In this document: piece after piece, positions 23,743 through 32,097 of the stretch
How positions within the stretch are numbered: position 1 is the first letter of the stretch
Layout: every line of letters starts with the position of its first letter
NCBI GenBank assembly: GCA_018648645.1
Contig: JABGQS010000008.1
Coordinates: 17,591 to 81,590 of the forward strand
Direction of reading: 5' to 3'
Length of the DNA stretch: 64,000 nt
Origin: Clostridia bacterium
GTDB lineage: Bacteria > Bacillota > Clostridia > Christensenellales > SZUA-584
Program-made: the position numbers and the translations under genes
The notes under the pieces: model-generated
Told to the model about the DNA's origin: nothing
The model's database searches: none
What the model saw: the letters and a program-made list of their open reading frames with translations, nothing else

Positions 23743-24777
23743 TTGAAGATATACATATGTGCAGATTTTAGCCAGGATGGAATTGAGCTGCTGAAAGTGG
23801 CAGGTCACGATGTTCGTTTAGGAGGCTGGGGATTCACCAGCGAAATACTTGAAGAAGACGCGCTGATTGCCGATATCGGCGACGCTGATGTTTTGGTGGT
23901 CGGGTATGAAAAGGTGACCCGCAAGGTGCTGGAAAACACGAGCTTGAAGATAATATCTTCGATTCGCGGTGGTCCGCGCGCCAACATTGATGTTGACTAT
24001 GCAACGAGCATCGGCATTCCTGTGTTTTTCACGTTTGGAAGAGAAGCGCTGCCTGTTGCCGACTTTACAATGGGGCAGATACTTGCAGTGACACGAAAGA
24101 TTGCGCGGGCAGACAGGGAGCTGCGAGGCGGATTGTTTACTGCACCCGACGGGGATTACGGAAGCGAAGGCGACGTGATTTGGGACATGAGCCCTGAGGG
24201 ACCTTGGCAGTCGCGCAAGGGCATAGAGCTTGAAGGAAAAACGATTGGGCTGATTGGATTTGGCACGGTTGGGCAGCAGGTTGCCGACAGGTGCAAAGGG
24301 TTTGGAATGCGCGTGATTGCGTACGATCCGTATCAGGATGAGGAGATAATCAAGGAACACCATGCGCAAAGAGTGAAGCTGCCCGAGCTGCTAAAATCGT
24401 CGCATATCATATCTGTGCATGCCAAGGTGAACGAAAAGAACGCCGGCATGCTTGGCAAGGAAGAGTTTGAGATGATGCGAGACGGTGTGTTTTTCGTAAA
24501 CAACGCTAGAGCGGGCATTGTGGTAGAAGAAGTGTTGCGCGATAATCTGCGGAGCGGCAAGCTAGGCGGGCTGGCGCTGGACGTGTTTCACAACGAGCCA
24601 ATAAAAGAGAACGACGAGTATTTTAATTATGATAACGTGATATTGACACCGCACATTGCGGGGTCGGGAACCGACGTTATTTATCTTCAATCGGTCATGA
24701 TAGCCAACGATTTGCTCCTCTACATTGCGGGCGGGCGACCAAAACCGATTGTGAACCCAGAGGTGTTTGACAACTAA
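23743..24777 (+). CDS. 2-hydroxyacid dehydrogenase, phosphoglycerate dehydrogenase-like
   Basis: 344 residues, start TTG 23743 after GGAGGAA. It belongs to the D-isomer-specific 2-hydroxyacid dehydrogenases: SSIRGGPRANIDVDYATSIG in the substrate domain, GKTIGLIGFGTVGQQVADRC at the cofactor loop, FFVNNARAGIVVEE with the catalytic Arg, and ILTPHIAGSG with the catalytic His. An insertion around residues 120-160 (TAPDGDYGSEGDVIWDMSPE) is longer than in PGDH. It could reduce or oxidise a keto/hydroxy acid made from the substrate, for example from a C2 or C3 aldehyde after oxidation. It is the fifth enzyme or shell-associated gene in the BMC operon. Confidence 0.88.
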   Translation: MKIYICADFSQDGIELLKVAGHDVRLGGWGFTSEILEEDALIADIGDADVLVVGYEKVTRKVLENTSLKIISSIRGGPRANIDVDYATSIGIPVFFTFGREALPVADFTMGQILAVTRKIARADRELRGGLFTAPDGDYGSEGDVIWDMSPEGPWQSRKGIELEGKTIGLIGFGTVGQQVADRCKGFGMRVIAYDPYQDEEIIKEHHAQRVKLPELLKSSHIISVHAKVNEKNAGMLGKEEFEMMRDGVFFVNNARAGIVVEEVLRDNLRSGKLGGLALDVFHNEPIKENDEYFNYDNVILTPHIAGSGTDVIYLQSVMIANDLLLYIAGGRPKPIVNPEVFDN

Positions 24778-24796
24778 CGAGTAAAGGAAGATAACT

Positions 24797-25873
24797 ATGG
24801 CATATGTAAAGACTTTGGATATACTGGAAAAATGCGCACAGGAAAAGTTTGCGGTGGGTGCGTTTAACTTAAACGGGCTGGATCAGATACCTGCGCTTGT
24901 GAAGCGGGCAGAGGCGCTTGGTGCGCCGATACTCGTGACAGAGCCGGGCGTTATTGAGCCGTATGTGGATTTTGAGCAGATGGCGGCGGTGACGTATCTC
25001 GCGGCGAAAAACGTGAATGTGCCTGTTGGGCTGCACCTGAGCCACGGCGGAGATTTGGAGACTGTGGAGCACGCTGTAAAAGCAGGGTTTACGTCTGTGA
25101 TGTATGACGGCAGCAAGCTGGAGTACGAAGACAATGTGCGCAACACGGCAGAGGCCGTGAAAATGGGGCACAGCTATGGCGTTGCTGTTGAGGGCGAGCT
25201 TGGTGCATTGCCGGGCGCATCCGAAGGCGGCGCAGCAGCGGAAACAGCAGTGGACACAATGACCGACCCTGCGCTTGCAAAGGATTATGTGCAAAGAACG
25301 GGCGTCGATATATTGGCGGTGTCTATAGGCAACGCGCATGGATTGTACAAAGGAAAGCCGAGTCTCGATTTTGCGCGGCTAGAGCAGATATATTACGGGC
25401 TGATGAGCCAGAACGTGTACTTAACGCTGCACGGCGGCACAGGAATACCAGAGGATCATATCAAACGCGCGATGGGAATGGGCATCGTGAAGGTTTGTAT
25501 ATACACCGATATGTGTGTGGAAGGCAAGAAAAACGCCAACGCTTATGTAGCGGAGAAACCCGAATATCAAGGCAATTACGATATATGTGATTTGATACGC
25601 ACAATAAACGACGGATTTTTGGATGCGGCAGAAGTTTGCATGAAGATGTTTAGCAGCACCGGGCGCGTGCATAAAAGCGACAGCTATGCGGCGGCGCAAA
25701 TTGGCGGGGGTAGCGTATCGGTTGCGTCGGCAAGCAACGCAGCAGCACCTAAGGAAAGCTCGGGCGGACCTGTGGAGAACTGGGACGTGGGACCGAAAAC
25801 GCCGTCTGAACCGACGCTGCGAGAGCAGAGCAAGCAGGCGATAGATAAGATTTATTGGCACAAAAACGTTTAG
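24797..25873 (+). CDS. Class II ketose-bisphosphate aldolase homologue with altered active site and C-terminal tail
   Basis: 358 residues, about 60 longer than GatY/KbaY-type aldolases. Conserved: the opening KCAQEKFAVGAFNLNG, FTSVMYDGSKLEYEDNVRNT, VAVEGELGALPGA, zinc His in SIGNAHGLYKG and zinc His in LTLHGGTGIPEDHIK. Changed: the catalytic proton-donor Asp of the LHLDH motif is Ser-82 (LHLSHGG), and the Asn of the K-V-N-x-x-T motif is Cys-234 (KVCIYTD). After about residue 300 comes a Gly/Ser/Ala/Pro-rich linker and a terminal stretch TLREQSKQAIDKIYWHKNV. This looks like a C-terminal encapsulation peptide, which would make the protein BMC cargo. The zinc site seems intact, but normal retro-aldol chemistry may be impaired or altered. 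Confidence 0.85.
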   Translation: MAYVKTLDILEKCAQEKFAVGAFNLNGLDQIPALVKRAEALGAPILVTEPGVIEPYVDFEQMAAVTYLAAKNVNVPVGLHLSHGGDLETVEHAVKAGFTSVMYDGSKLEYEDNVRNTAEAVKMGHSYGVAVEGELGALPGASEGGAAAETAVDTMTDPALAKDYVQRTGVDILAVSIGNAHGLYKGKPSLDFARLEQIYYGLMSQNVYLTLHGGTGIPEDHIKRAMGMGIVKVCIYTDMCVEGKKNANAYVAEKPEYQGNYDICDLIRTINDGFLDAAEVCMKMFSSTGRVHKSDSYAAAQIGGGSVSVASASNAAAPKESSGGPVENWDVGPKTPSEPTLREQSKQAIDKIYWHKNV

Positions 25874-25886
25874 TTGGAGGCAGACA

Positions 25887-27395
25887 TTGCGGTTGATGGG
25901 TGTGGACATGGGAACCTCGGGCTGTAAAGCCGTGGTGTTCGATGAAAAATTCAATATCGTGTGCGATGCTTACCGCGAGTATGAGCTGAGCTTCCCGGGA
26001 GAAGGGCTGCTGGAGCTTGACCCGAACGTTGTTTGGGACAACATCAAGGCGGTCATCAGCGAAGCGAACGGCAAGACGGACAAGCCTGTGAATGCGCTTG
26101 CGATATCTGCAATCGGCGATGTGATTTTGCCGCTGAGGTACGACGGAACGCCGGTGCGCAAAGCGATTATCGACTTTGACCCAAGAGGCACGGAGCAGAT
26201 AAAGAAGTTTGTCAGCGATTTTGGAGAAGGAGCGTTCTTTCATATAACGGGAATGCCGCCGCTGTTTATTGGAAGCCTAGCAAAAATACTTTGGATACAG
26301 ACAAACGAGCCGCAGATTTACGACAAGGTGCAAAGATGGGGCACATTTGAAGATTTTATTGTGCAGAAGCTGGGGCGAGCTCCAAGCGTTAGCTATAGCG
26401 AAGCGGCAAGGACGATGTTGTTTGACATCAGAGACAAAGCGTGGAGCAAGCAGGTGTTGGACAAAATACCTATGGATGAGCGCATGCTTCCAAAGGTTGT
26501 GCCATCGGGAACAAAGCTTGGCAAAGTGCAAGCCGGGTTGGCAAAGAAGCTTGGGTTCAGCAAGTCGCCGGAGATTGTGAGCGGCGGACACGACATGGTG
26601 TGTGCGGCGATTGGCGCCGGGCTGGATGAGAGGAAGAGTGATACGGCGGTTAATATCGCCGGGACGATAGAAGGCATTGTGGTGGCAATGGACAAGGCAA
26701 ACACGGGCGCAGCGATGCTTGATAACTTGTTTCCGTGTTATCCCGGGTACGACGGGTACGTGACGTTTAGCGTAAATTTGACGGCAGGGTGTATATTGCG
26801 CTGGTATCGCGATGTGATTGCGAGTGACACTTACGAGCTGTGCAAGATGAGCGGCGAGGACGTATTTGAAAAGCTGCTTGAAGCGCTGGAAGCGGATAAG
26901 CCCAGTGAGATGATATTTTTGCCGCACTTTTCGGGGAGCGGAAACCCGCACTTTGACCCGAACGCTAAAGGGACGATATATGGGCTGACACTCAGCAGCA
27001 CGAGGGACGATATTGTGCAGGCGATGATTGAAGGGCTGTGCTACGAGATAAAGCTGCACAGCGATGCGCTGCGCAAAGCAGGGATTGACATCAGTGCTAT
27101 TCGGTCGGTTGGCGGCGGTGCGAAGATAGACAAGCAGCTGCAATTAAAAGCGAACATAACTGGGCTGATTGTAATTAAAGGAAACGTGAGTGAAAGCTCG
27201 GCGCTTGGCGCAGCGGCTATGGCGGGCGTGGCTATGGGGCAGATAAAGCACCCGAGCGAAGCGTTTGCGACAGCTGCCAAGAAAGAAAAAAGGTTTGTGC
27301 CACAGAGCGAAACCAAGAAGAGTTTTGAGAAGGCGTATGCAAAGTATGCCGCGCTCTTTAATAAAATTCATGATTTTGAGTCGCAGAATAATTGA
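25887..27395 (+). CDS. FGGY-family carbohydrate kinase
   Basis: 502 residues, start TTG 25887 (GGAGGC upstream); ATG 25896 is an alternative. FGGY/ASKHA fold: MGVDMGTSGCKAVVFDEKF is the phosphate-1 loop, KAIIDFDPRGTEQIKKF holds the likely catalytic Asp, SGGHDMVCAAIGAGL is the family signature region, and IRSVGGGAKIDKQLQLKANI is the adenosine-site motif. The family phosphorylates xylulose, ribulose, fuculose, glycerol, erythritol and similar polyols or ketoses. In this operon it would phosphorylate the oxidised substrate before carbon-carbon bond cleavage. It lies between the aldolase homologue and the ABC transporter genes. Confidence 0.92.
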   Translation: MRLMGVDMGTSGCKAVVFDEKFNIVCDAYREYELSFPGEGLLELDPNVVWDNIKAVISEANGKTDKPVNALAISAIGDVILPLRYDGTPVRKAIIDFDPRGTEQIKKFVSDFGEGAFFHITGMPPLFIGSLAKILWIQTNEPQIYDKVQRWGTFEDFIVQKLGRAPSVSYSEAARTMLFDIRDKAWSKQVLDKIPMDERMLPKVVPSGTKLGKVQAGLAKKLGFSKSPEIVSGGHDMVCAAIGAGLDERKSDTAVNIAGTIEGIVVAMDKANTGAAMLDNLFPCYPGYDGYVTFSVNLTAGCILRWYRDVIASDTYELCKMSGEDVFEKLLEALEADKPSEMIFLPHFSGSGNPHFDPNAKGTIYGLTLSSTRDDIVQAMIEGLCYEIKLHSDALRKAGIDISAIRSVGGGAKIDKQLQLKANITGLIVIKGNVSESSALGAAAMAGVAMGQIKHPSEAFATAAKKEKRFVPQSETKKSFEKAYAKYAALFNKIHDFESQNN

Positions 27396-27409
27396 AAGCA
27401 GGTGGGGTT

Positions 27410-28906
27410 TTGAGCGAGTTTATACTTGAAATGAAAAACATTGGGAAGTCTTTTTCCGGCGTGAGTGTGCTGAGAAACATTAACTTAGGATTGGTAAAGG
27501 GAGAAGTTCATGCGCTGCTGGGAGAAAACGGCGCAGGCAAATCTACTTTGATAAAGATAATAAGCGGGTTTCATCCGACCGAGAAAACGGCGCAGATTAT
27601 TCTTGACGGTAAACGAGTAGCGTTTAAGAAACCGAAGGACGCGCTGGACGCTTCGATACATACGATATATCAAGAGCTGACGCTTTGCCCCGACATGACG
27701 GTTGCGGAAAACATTGTGATTGACAAGCAGGACAGGTTTAAGGGTGTGCTGCAGCACAAAAAGCAATACAATAAAATCGCGCGAGATGTGCTGAACAGGA
27801 TGGAGCAGAAAGATATCAGAGTAAACGCGATGGTGAGGACGCTCTCGATTGCGCAGCAGCAGGTTGTCGAGATAGCAAAGGCGATTGCCAGCGATGCAAA
27901 GGTTATTCTGATGGACGAGCCGACCTCGTCGATATCCCAAGAGGACGCGGACGAGCTGATGAATATTATTCGGCATCTTAGAGACCAAGGCGTTACTATA
28001 ATTTATATATCGCACAGGCTGCACGAGATTGACGGAATCGCGGACAGGATCTCTGTGCTGCGCGACGGCGATTTGGTGGGGACGGTGAACAACAAGGACG
28101 TTACCGAAAATGATTTGATAAACATGATGGTTGGCAGGCAGCTAAAAGACATGTTCCCAAAAAGGGACATTAAGCTTGGCGATGTTGTGCTTAGCGTAAA
28201 GGATTTGGAAAGTGAAAAAACATTTAAGAACGTTTCGTTTGAAGTGCACAAGGGAGAGATTTTCGGCATCGGCGGGCTGGTTGGTGCAAAGCGTACCGAG
28301 GTTCTAGAAGCGCTGTATGGGCTGAGAAAAATTACTGGCGGGCAGATTGAGCTTAACGGGAAGAAATTTGTGCCGAGGAACCCGATAAACGCTATGAAGC
28401 ACAAAATTGCCTTTGTTACCGAGGACCGAAAGAAATCGGGACTGGTGTTGTGTTTGTCTGTTATGGAAAACCTGAACATGATTAACGCACAGGAAAAAAC
28501 GCCGCTGGGAACGCTTAGCTGGAAAAAGCTGATGGGCAAGGCGAAGAAGCAGCAGGACAGCTTGGATATAAGGATATTTACGCTAAAGCAGATTGTGGAT
28601 ACGCTGTCGGGCGGGAACCAGCAGAAGGTGGCTCTTGGCAAGTGGATGGAGTTTAAACCGGACATCTTGCTGTTTGATGAACCGACGCGCGGCATCGATA
28701 TTGGTGCGAAAACGGAGATATATAACATAATGGGCGAGCTTGCTGCGGCGGGTACGGCGATTATCATGGTGAGCTCTGAGCTGCCCGAGCTGATCAGCAT
28801 GGCAGACAACATTATGGTTATGAGAGAAGGCGTTATGAAGGGCGTGCTTAACCGCAGCGAGGCAACGCAGGAAGCTGTTATGACACTCGCGGCGCTTAAG
28901 GACTGA
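27410..28906 (+). CDS. Sugar ABC transporter ATP-binding protein (RbsA/MglA type, two cassettes)
   Basis: 498 residues from TTG 27410, which follows CAGGTGGGG; an upstream TTG at 27392 overlaps the kinase stop. It has two fused nucleotide-binding domains. The first has Walker A GENGAGKSTLIKI, signature LSIAQQQVVEIAKAI and Walker B VILMDEPTSSI. The second has a degenerate Walker A (GLVGAKRTEVLEALYG), the good signature LSGGNQQKVALGKWM and Walker B ILLFDEPTRGIDIGA. This arrangement is typical of CUT2 importers for ribose, galactose, xylose and AI-2. It works with the permease and lipoprotein encoded next. Confidence 0.95.
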   Translation: MSEFILEMKNIGKSFSGVSVLRNINLGLVKGEVHALLGENGAGKSTLIKIISGFHPTEKTAQIILDGKRVAFKKPKDALDASIHTIYQELTLCPDMTVAENIVIDKQDRFKGVLQHKKQYNKIARDVLNRMEQKDIRVNAMVRTLSIAQQQVVEIAKAIASDAKVILMDEPTSSISQEDADELMNIIRHLRDQGVTIIYISHRLHEIDGIADRISVLRDGDLVGTVNNKDVTENDLINMMVGRQLKDMFPKRDIKLGDVVLSVKDLESEKTFKNVSFEVHKGEIFGIGGLVGAKRTEVLEALYGLRKITGGQIELNGKKFVPRNPINAMKHKIAFVTEDRKKSGLVLCLSVMENLNMINAQEKTPLGTLSWKKLMGKAKKQQDSLDIRIFTLKQIVDTLSGGNQQKVALGKWMEFKPDILLFDEPTRGIDIGAKTEIYNIMGELAAAGTAIIMVSSELPELISMADNIMVMREGVMKGVLNRSEATQEAVMTLAALKD

Positions 28907-28953
28907 TCGAATAGCGAATATAAAAAATCTAGATATAAATTGGAGGAAAGATA

Positions 28954-29937
28954 ATGCAGGCAAAAAGCGGTGTGAAAAAGCGAGGCGGAATTACTGTTGG
29001 TCAGTTCTTTATAAGGTTTAGGACGATTATTATCCTTATCGTGATAATGGGTATTTTTACAGCACTTAATGATGTGTTCATTAATCCGATAAATCTATTG
29101 AATATGCTGAAGAGACAGAGCTTTGTGTTTATTGTGGGCTTTGGAATGACGTTTGTTATCACGCTGGCCGGACTTGATTTGTCTGTTGGTGGTGTGGCGG
29201 CAATTACAGGCGTTGGGTTCTCCATGCTTGTAAAGGGCGGGCTGATGCCGATTGTACCTGCGCTGCTGATTATGCTTGTTGTGGCACTGGCGCTTGGATT
29301 CTTTAACGGATTTGTATCCGTAAAGGGAAAAATTGAGCCGTTCTTGGTGACACTCGCAACGATGAATATATTTAGAGGACTGGCGCTGATACTCAGCGAG
29401 GGCAGACCAACACCGATTGTTGTTGAAGGGTTTGCAGATTTCTTTGGAAACGGAAAAATAGGCGGGGTTTTCCCGACGCCGGTTGTATTTGTAATTGTTC
29501 TGTTTGCAGCAACGTGGTTCCTATACAAAAAAACGAAATTCGGATTCTATGTGCGGTGCATCGGTGGAAACCAAGAAGCCGCTAGGGTTGCCGGAATTAA
29601 AGTCAATTTTATAAAGATTACGGCATACACTCTAAATGCGTTCTATGCATTTGTAGCAGGTCTTATACTGGCGGCGCTGTTTAACTCGGGCAATCCGGAC
29701 CTCGGAAAAGATTTACCGTTGGATGCGATTTCGGGCGTTATACTTGGCGGAACCGCGATTTCGGGCGGTAATGGGCGTATATGGGGCACATTTGGTGGTT
29801 GCTTGATTATCGCCGCGCTTAGCAGCGGAATGTCGCTACTCAGTTTGCCGTATTCGTATCAGATTGTGGTTAAGGGCGCAGTTATCATATTGGCGATGCT
29901 GCTTGACAACTATCTGAAAGCAAGAAGTAATGAATAG
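28954..29937 (+). CDS. Sugar ABC transporter permease (RbsC type)
   Basis: 327 residues with about 8-10 membrane helices. The central family motif appears as ITLAGLDLSVGGVAAITGVG, then IEPFLVTLATMNIFRGLALI, and the C-terminal loop VILGGTAISGGNGRIWGTFG is the coupling-region signature of BPD_transp_2 (CUT2) permeases. It forms the membrane channel for the RbsA-type ATPase and the lipoprotein. Start ATG 28954 follows TTGGAGGAAAG. A single permease gene is normal for this family because it homodimerises. Confidence 0.95.
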   Translation: MQAKSGVKKRGGITVGQFFIRFRTIIILIVIMGIFTALNDVFINPINLLNMLKRQSFVFIVGFGMTFVITLAGLDLSVGGVAAITGVGFSMLVKGGLMPIVPALLIMLVVALALGFFNGFVSVKGKIEPFLVTLATMNIFRGLALILSEGRPTPIVVEGFADFFGNGKIGGVFPTPVVFVIVLFAATWFLYKKTKFGFYVRCIGGNQEAARVAGIKVNFIKITAYTLNAFYAFVAGLILAALFNSGNPDLGKDLPLDAISGVILGGTAISGGNGRIWGTFGGCLIIAALSSGMSLLSLPYSYQIVVKGAVIILAMLLDNYLKARSNE

Positions 29938-29983
29938 ATTTGGCTATTGCTTTAGCCAATAAAAATAATAGGAGGAAAAGAAG

Positions 29984-31228
29984 ATGAAGAAAGTGGTTAG
30001 ATTGTTGGTTCTCGTATTGGTTGTCTTACTGGCCTTTGCGGCATGTAACCCAGCAGTAACACCCGAGGAAGTTCAAGATGTTGTTGAAGACGTAGTTGAA
30101 GACGTAGTGGACGATGCAGAGGATGTTGTCGAAGATGTCGTTGAAGACGTTGAAGACGTAGTCGCAATGCATACAAATGCTGCAGACTTTGACTATCAAG
30201 AAGCAGAGGGCACAGTGTTTGACCTCAACGGATATTACAATCCATTGGGCGTTGAATGTGATGTTACGATTAGAGCTACGGGCGGCACGGTTAACGTTCC
30301 TGACGGAATGACCGACGCGTTCCCGACGGCAAACGAAGCGTACACAATTGGATTCTCTGTTTACTACACGGTTGATGAAGTTGGTTCCATGATTCTTGAT
30401 ACTATGGAAGCTGCTGCATTAGAAGCCGGCGTAACGCTGCTCGTTAATGACGCGAACTATGACCAGAACGCGCAGAACACAGCAATTGAGCAGTGGATAC
30501 TCCAGGATGTTGACGGAGTTATTTTGGCTCCTTGCGACTTCTATGGCGTAAAAGAGTCTCTTGACGCTTTGAAAGAAGCCGGAATTCCGGTTGTTACACT
30601 AAATCCGCCGTTGGCAGGAGAAGCTGATGCAGTAACAAGCTTTGACTGTGTTGTTCAGGGACAGCAGGCAGGCGAAATGCTTGAAGCTGCAATCATGGAT
30701 GCAGGCATAGAGATGAAGGGCACAATCGTATGGCAGAACCTTCCTTTCGTTCATCCAAACGCTGCAACACGTGCGCTTGGATTCTTGCAGGTATTCGAAA
30801 AGTATCCTGACGTAGAGTTGATTGAACTGACGGGTATTTCTCCGGAAGACCATTACACTGCGTTTGAAGGCGCTTTGGCTGCGCATCCTGACATGATTGG
30901 TGCTTGGGGACTGTACAGCTCTGCAACAATCGGCATGATGAATGCTAAACTTGCAGCAGACAGCGACGTTCTGTTAAGCTCTGTCGACAACGACAAGCTG
31001 ATCCTCAAGGGCATCTATGACGGAGACATCGTCGGTAGCGCGTGCTATTCTTCGATATGGCCGGCAAGATGGACAATGAGCCAGATGATTAATCTGTTGA
31101 ACGGTGTGGAAATACCGGGATTGCTCTATGGTGCAAACATGGCTGTTACACCGGACAATGTAGAAGAAGCGTTTGAGCTTTACTATCCGGGACAGACTCT
31201 TGCAGGATTTATGGCAGGAACTGAGTAG
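29984..31228 (+). CDS. Sugar-binding lipoprotein of the BMC operon importer
   Basis: 414 residues. Signal peptide with lipobox LAFAAC (Cys-21). Residues about 28-60 are an acidic amphipathic repeat of E-D-V-V units that could form a helix or coiled spacer between the membrane and the binding domain. A Peripla_BP_4 (RbsB-like) domain follows from about 115: YTIGFSVYYTVDEVGSMIL, IEQWILQDVDGVILAPCDFY, GIPVVTLNPPLAGEADAVT and LLSSVDNDKLILKGIYDG. An unusual 50-residue insert (about 62-112) lies between the repeat and the domain. The ligand is unknown but should be a monosaccharide or polyol because it belongs to CUT2. Start ATG 29984 follows AGGAGG. Confidence 0.9.
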   Translation: MKKVVRLLVLVLVVLLAFAACNPAVTPEEVQDVVEDVVEDVVDDAEDVVEDVVEDVEDVVAMHTNAADFDYQEAEGTVFDLNGYYNPLGVECDVTIRATGGTVNVPDGMTDAFPTANEAYTIGFSVYYTVDEVGSMILDTMEAAALEAGVTLLVNDANYDQNAQNTAIEQWILQDVDGVILAPCDFYGVKESLDALKEAGIPVVTLNPPLAGEADAVTSFDCVVQGQQAGEMLEAAIMDAGIEMKGTIVWQNLPFVHPNAATRALGFLQVFEKYPDVELIELTGISPEDHYTAFEGALAAHPDMIGAWGLYSSATIGMMNAKLAADSDVLLSSVDNDKLILKGIYDGDIVGSACYSSIWPARWTMSQMINLLNGVEIPGLLYGANMAVTPDNVEEAFELYYPGQTLAGFMAGTE

Positions 31229-31281
31229 TACAAGGCAACAATAGTAGCGACATAATAGTAAACTAGTTGAAAGAGGTTATA

Positions 31282-31956
31282 ATGATGAAAGAGATTCCAA
31301 AGCTTATCGTGATGTTGACCCACAATGACAAGACTGTGAAAGACGCGATTAAAGTATTCAAAGCCTGCAAGGACACCCAGGCGCAGTATTGGGGATTCAA
31401 GGAAGCCGGACTGAAAAAGAGCAAGATGAAGCGTCTTGTGAAAATGATGAAGGCTGCGGGCAAGACAACGTTTCTTGAAGTTGTGGACTATACGGAGCAG
31501 GGCTGTATTGAAGGCGCGAAGGTTGGTATTGAATGCGGTTTTGATATCCTGATGGGTACGATGTACTTTGACTCTGTCAGAGACATTGTGAAGGAAGCCG
31601 GGATGATGTATATGCCGTTTGTCGGGGAAATTACCGGCAGACCTAGTATACTCGGCGGCACGATCGAGGGCATGGTTGGCGAGGCCAATTCGCTGATTGA
31701 AAAAGGCGTTGATGGGTTTGACCTGCTTGCGTATCGGTTTACCGGAGACCCTGAAGAGCTGATTAAACGGTTTGTTGATGAGGTTAACCTGCCGGTGTGT
31801 ATTGCCGGAAGCATCAAGAACTTTGAGAGGCTCGATTTGATGAAGGATGTTTCGCCGTGGACGTTTACAATCGGAAGTGCATTCTTTGAAAAGGATTTTG
31901 GAGATCTTTCATTTGCTGACCAAATCGAAGTAGTTTGCGACTACATGAAAAAGTAA
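31282..31956 (+). CDS. Uncharacterised TIM-barrel-like protein at the end of the BMC operon
   Basis: 224 residues from ATG 31282 (AAAGAGG upstream; the TTG at 31267 overlaps that site). I do not recognise a named family. The alternating pattern of beta strands and helices, with LIVMLTHND, TTFLEVVDY, GFDILMGTMY, MYMPFVGEITGRPSILGGTI, GFDLLAYRFTG, LPVCIAGSIKNFERLDL and WTFTIGSAFFEKDF, fits a phosphate-binding (beta/alpha)8 barrel like HisA, PRAI or NanE, where the final G-S/G-x-A strands bind phosphate. Candidate catalytic residues are Lys, Glu and Asp on strands 2-4. It is the last gene before the terminator, so it belongs to the same transcript. It may act on the phosphorylated sugar. Confidence 0.7.
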   Translation: MMKEIPKLIVMLTHNDKTVKDAIKVFKACKDTQAQYWGFKEAGLKKSKMKRLVKMMKAAGKTTFLEVVDYTEQGCIEGAKVGIECGFDILMGTMYFDSVRDIVKEAGMMYMPFVGEITGRPSILGGTIEGMVGEANSLIEKGVDGFDLLAYRFTGDPEELIKRFVDEVNLPVCIAGSIKNFERLDLMKDVSPWTFTIGSAFFEKDFGDLSFADQIEVVCDYMKK

Positions 31957-31965
31957 CGTGTTTAT

Positions 31966-32010
31966 GGGGAGCGAAGCCGGATGAGCGGTTTTGCTCCCTT
32001 AACTTTTTTT
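31966..32010 (+). terminator. Strong terminator closing the BMC operon
   Basis: GGGAGCGAA-type arm (31967-31978) pairs with the GGTTTTGCTCCC arm (31988-31999), followed by T7 at 32004-32010. It starts 10 bases after the TIM-barrel gene, so the following cupin and deacetylase genes are probably separate transcripts. Confidence 0.85.
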
Positions 32011-32097
32011 AGACAAATATGCGATGGGAAAGCGTGAGAATTATTAGGCGTGTTTCATTGTGTGGTTTGAGCGCAAGAATCCTTTGAGGTGTGAGGA

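Noticed and set aside
31228..31282. TTG 31267 as the start of the TIM-barrel gene
   Set aside because: It overlaps the AAAGAGG ribosome site that serves ATG 31282.
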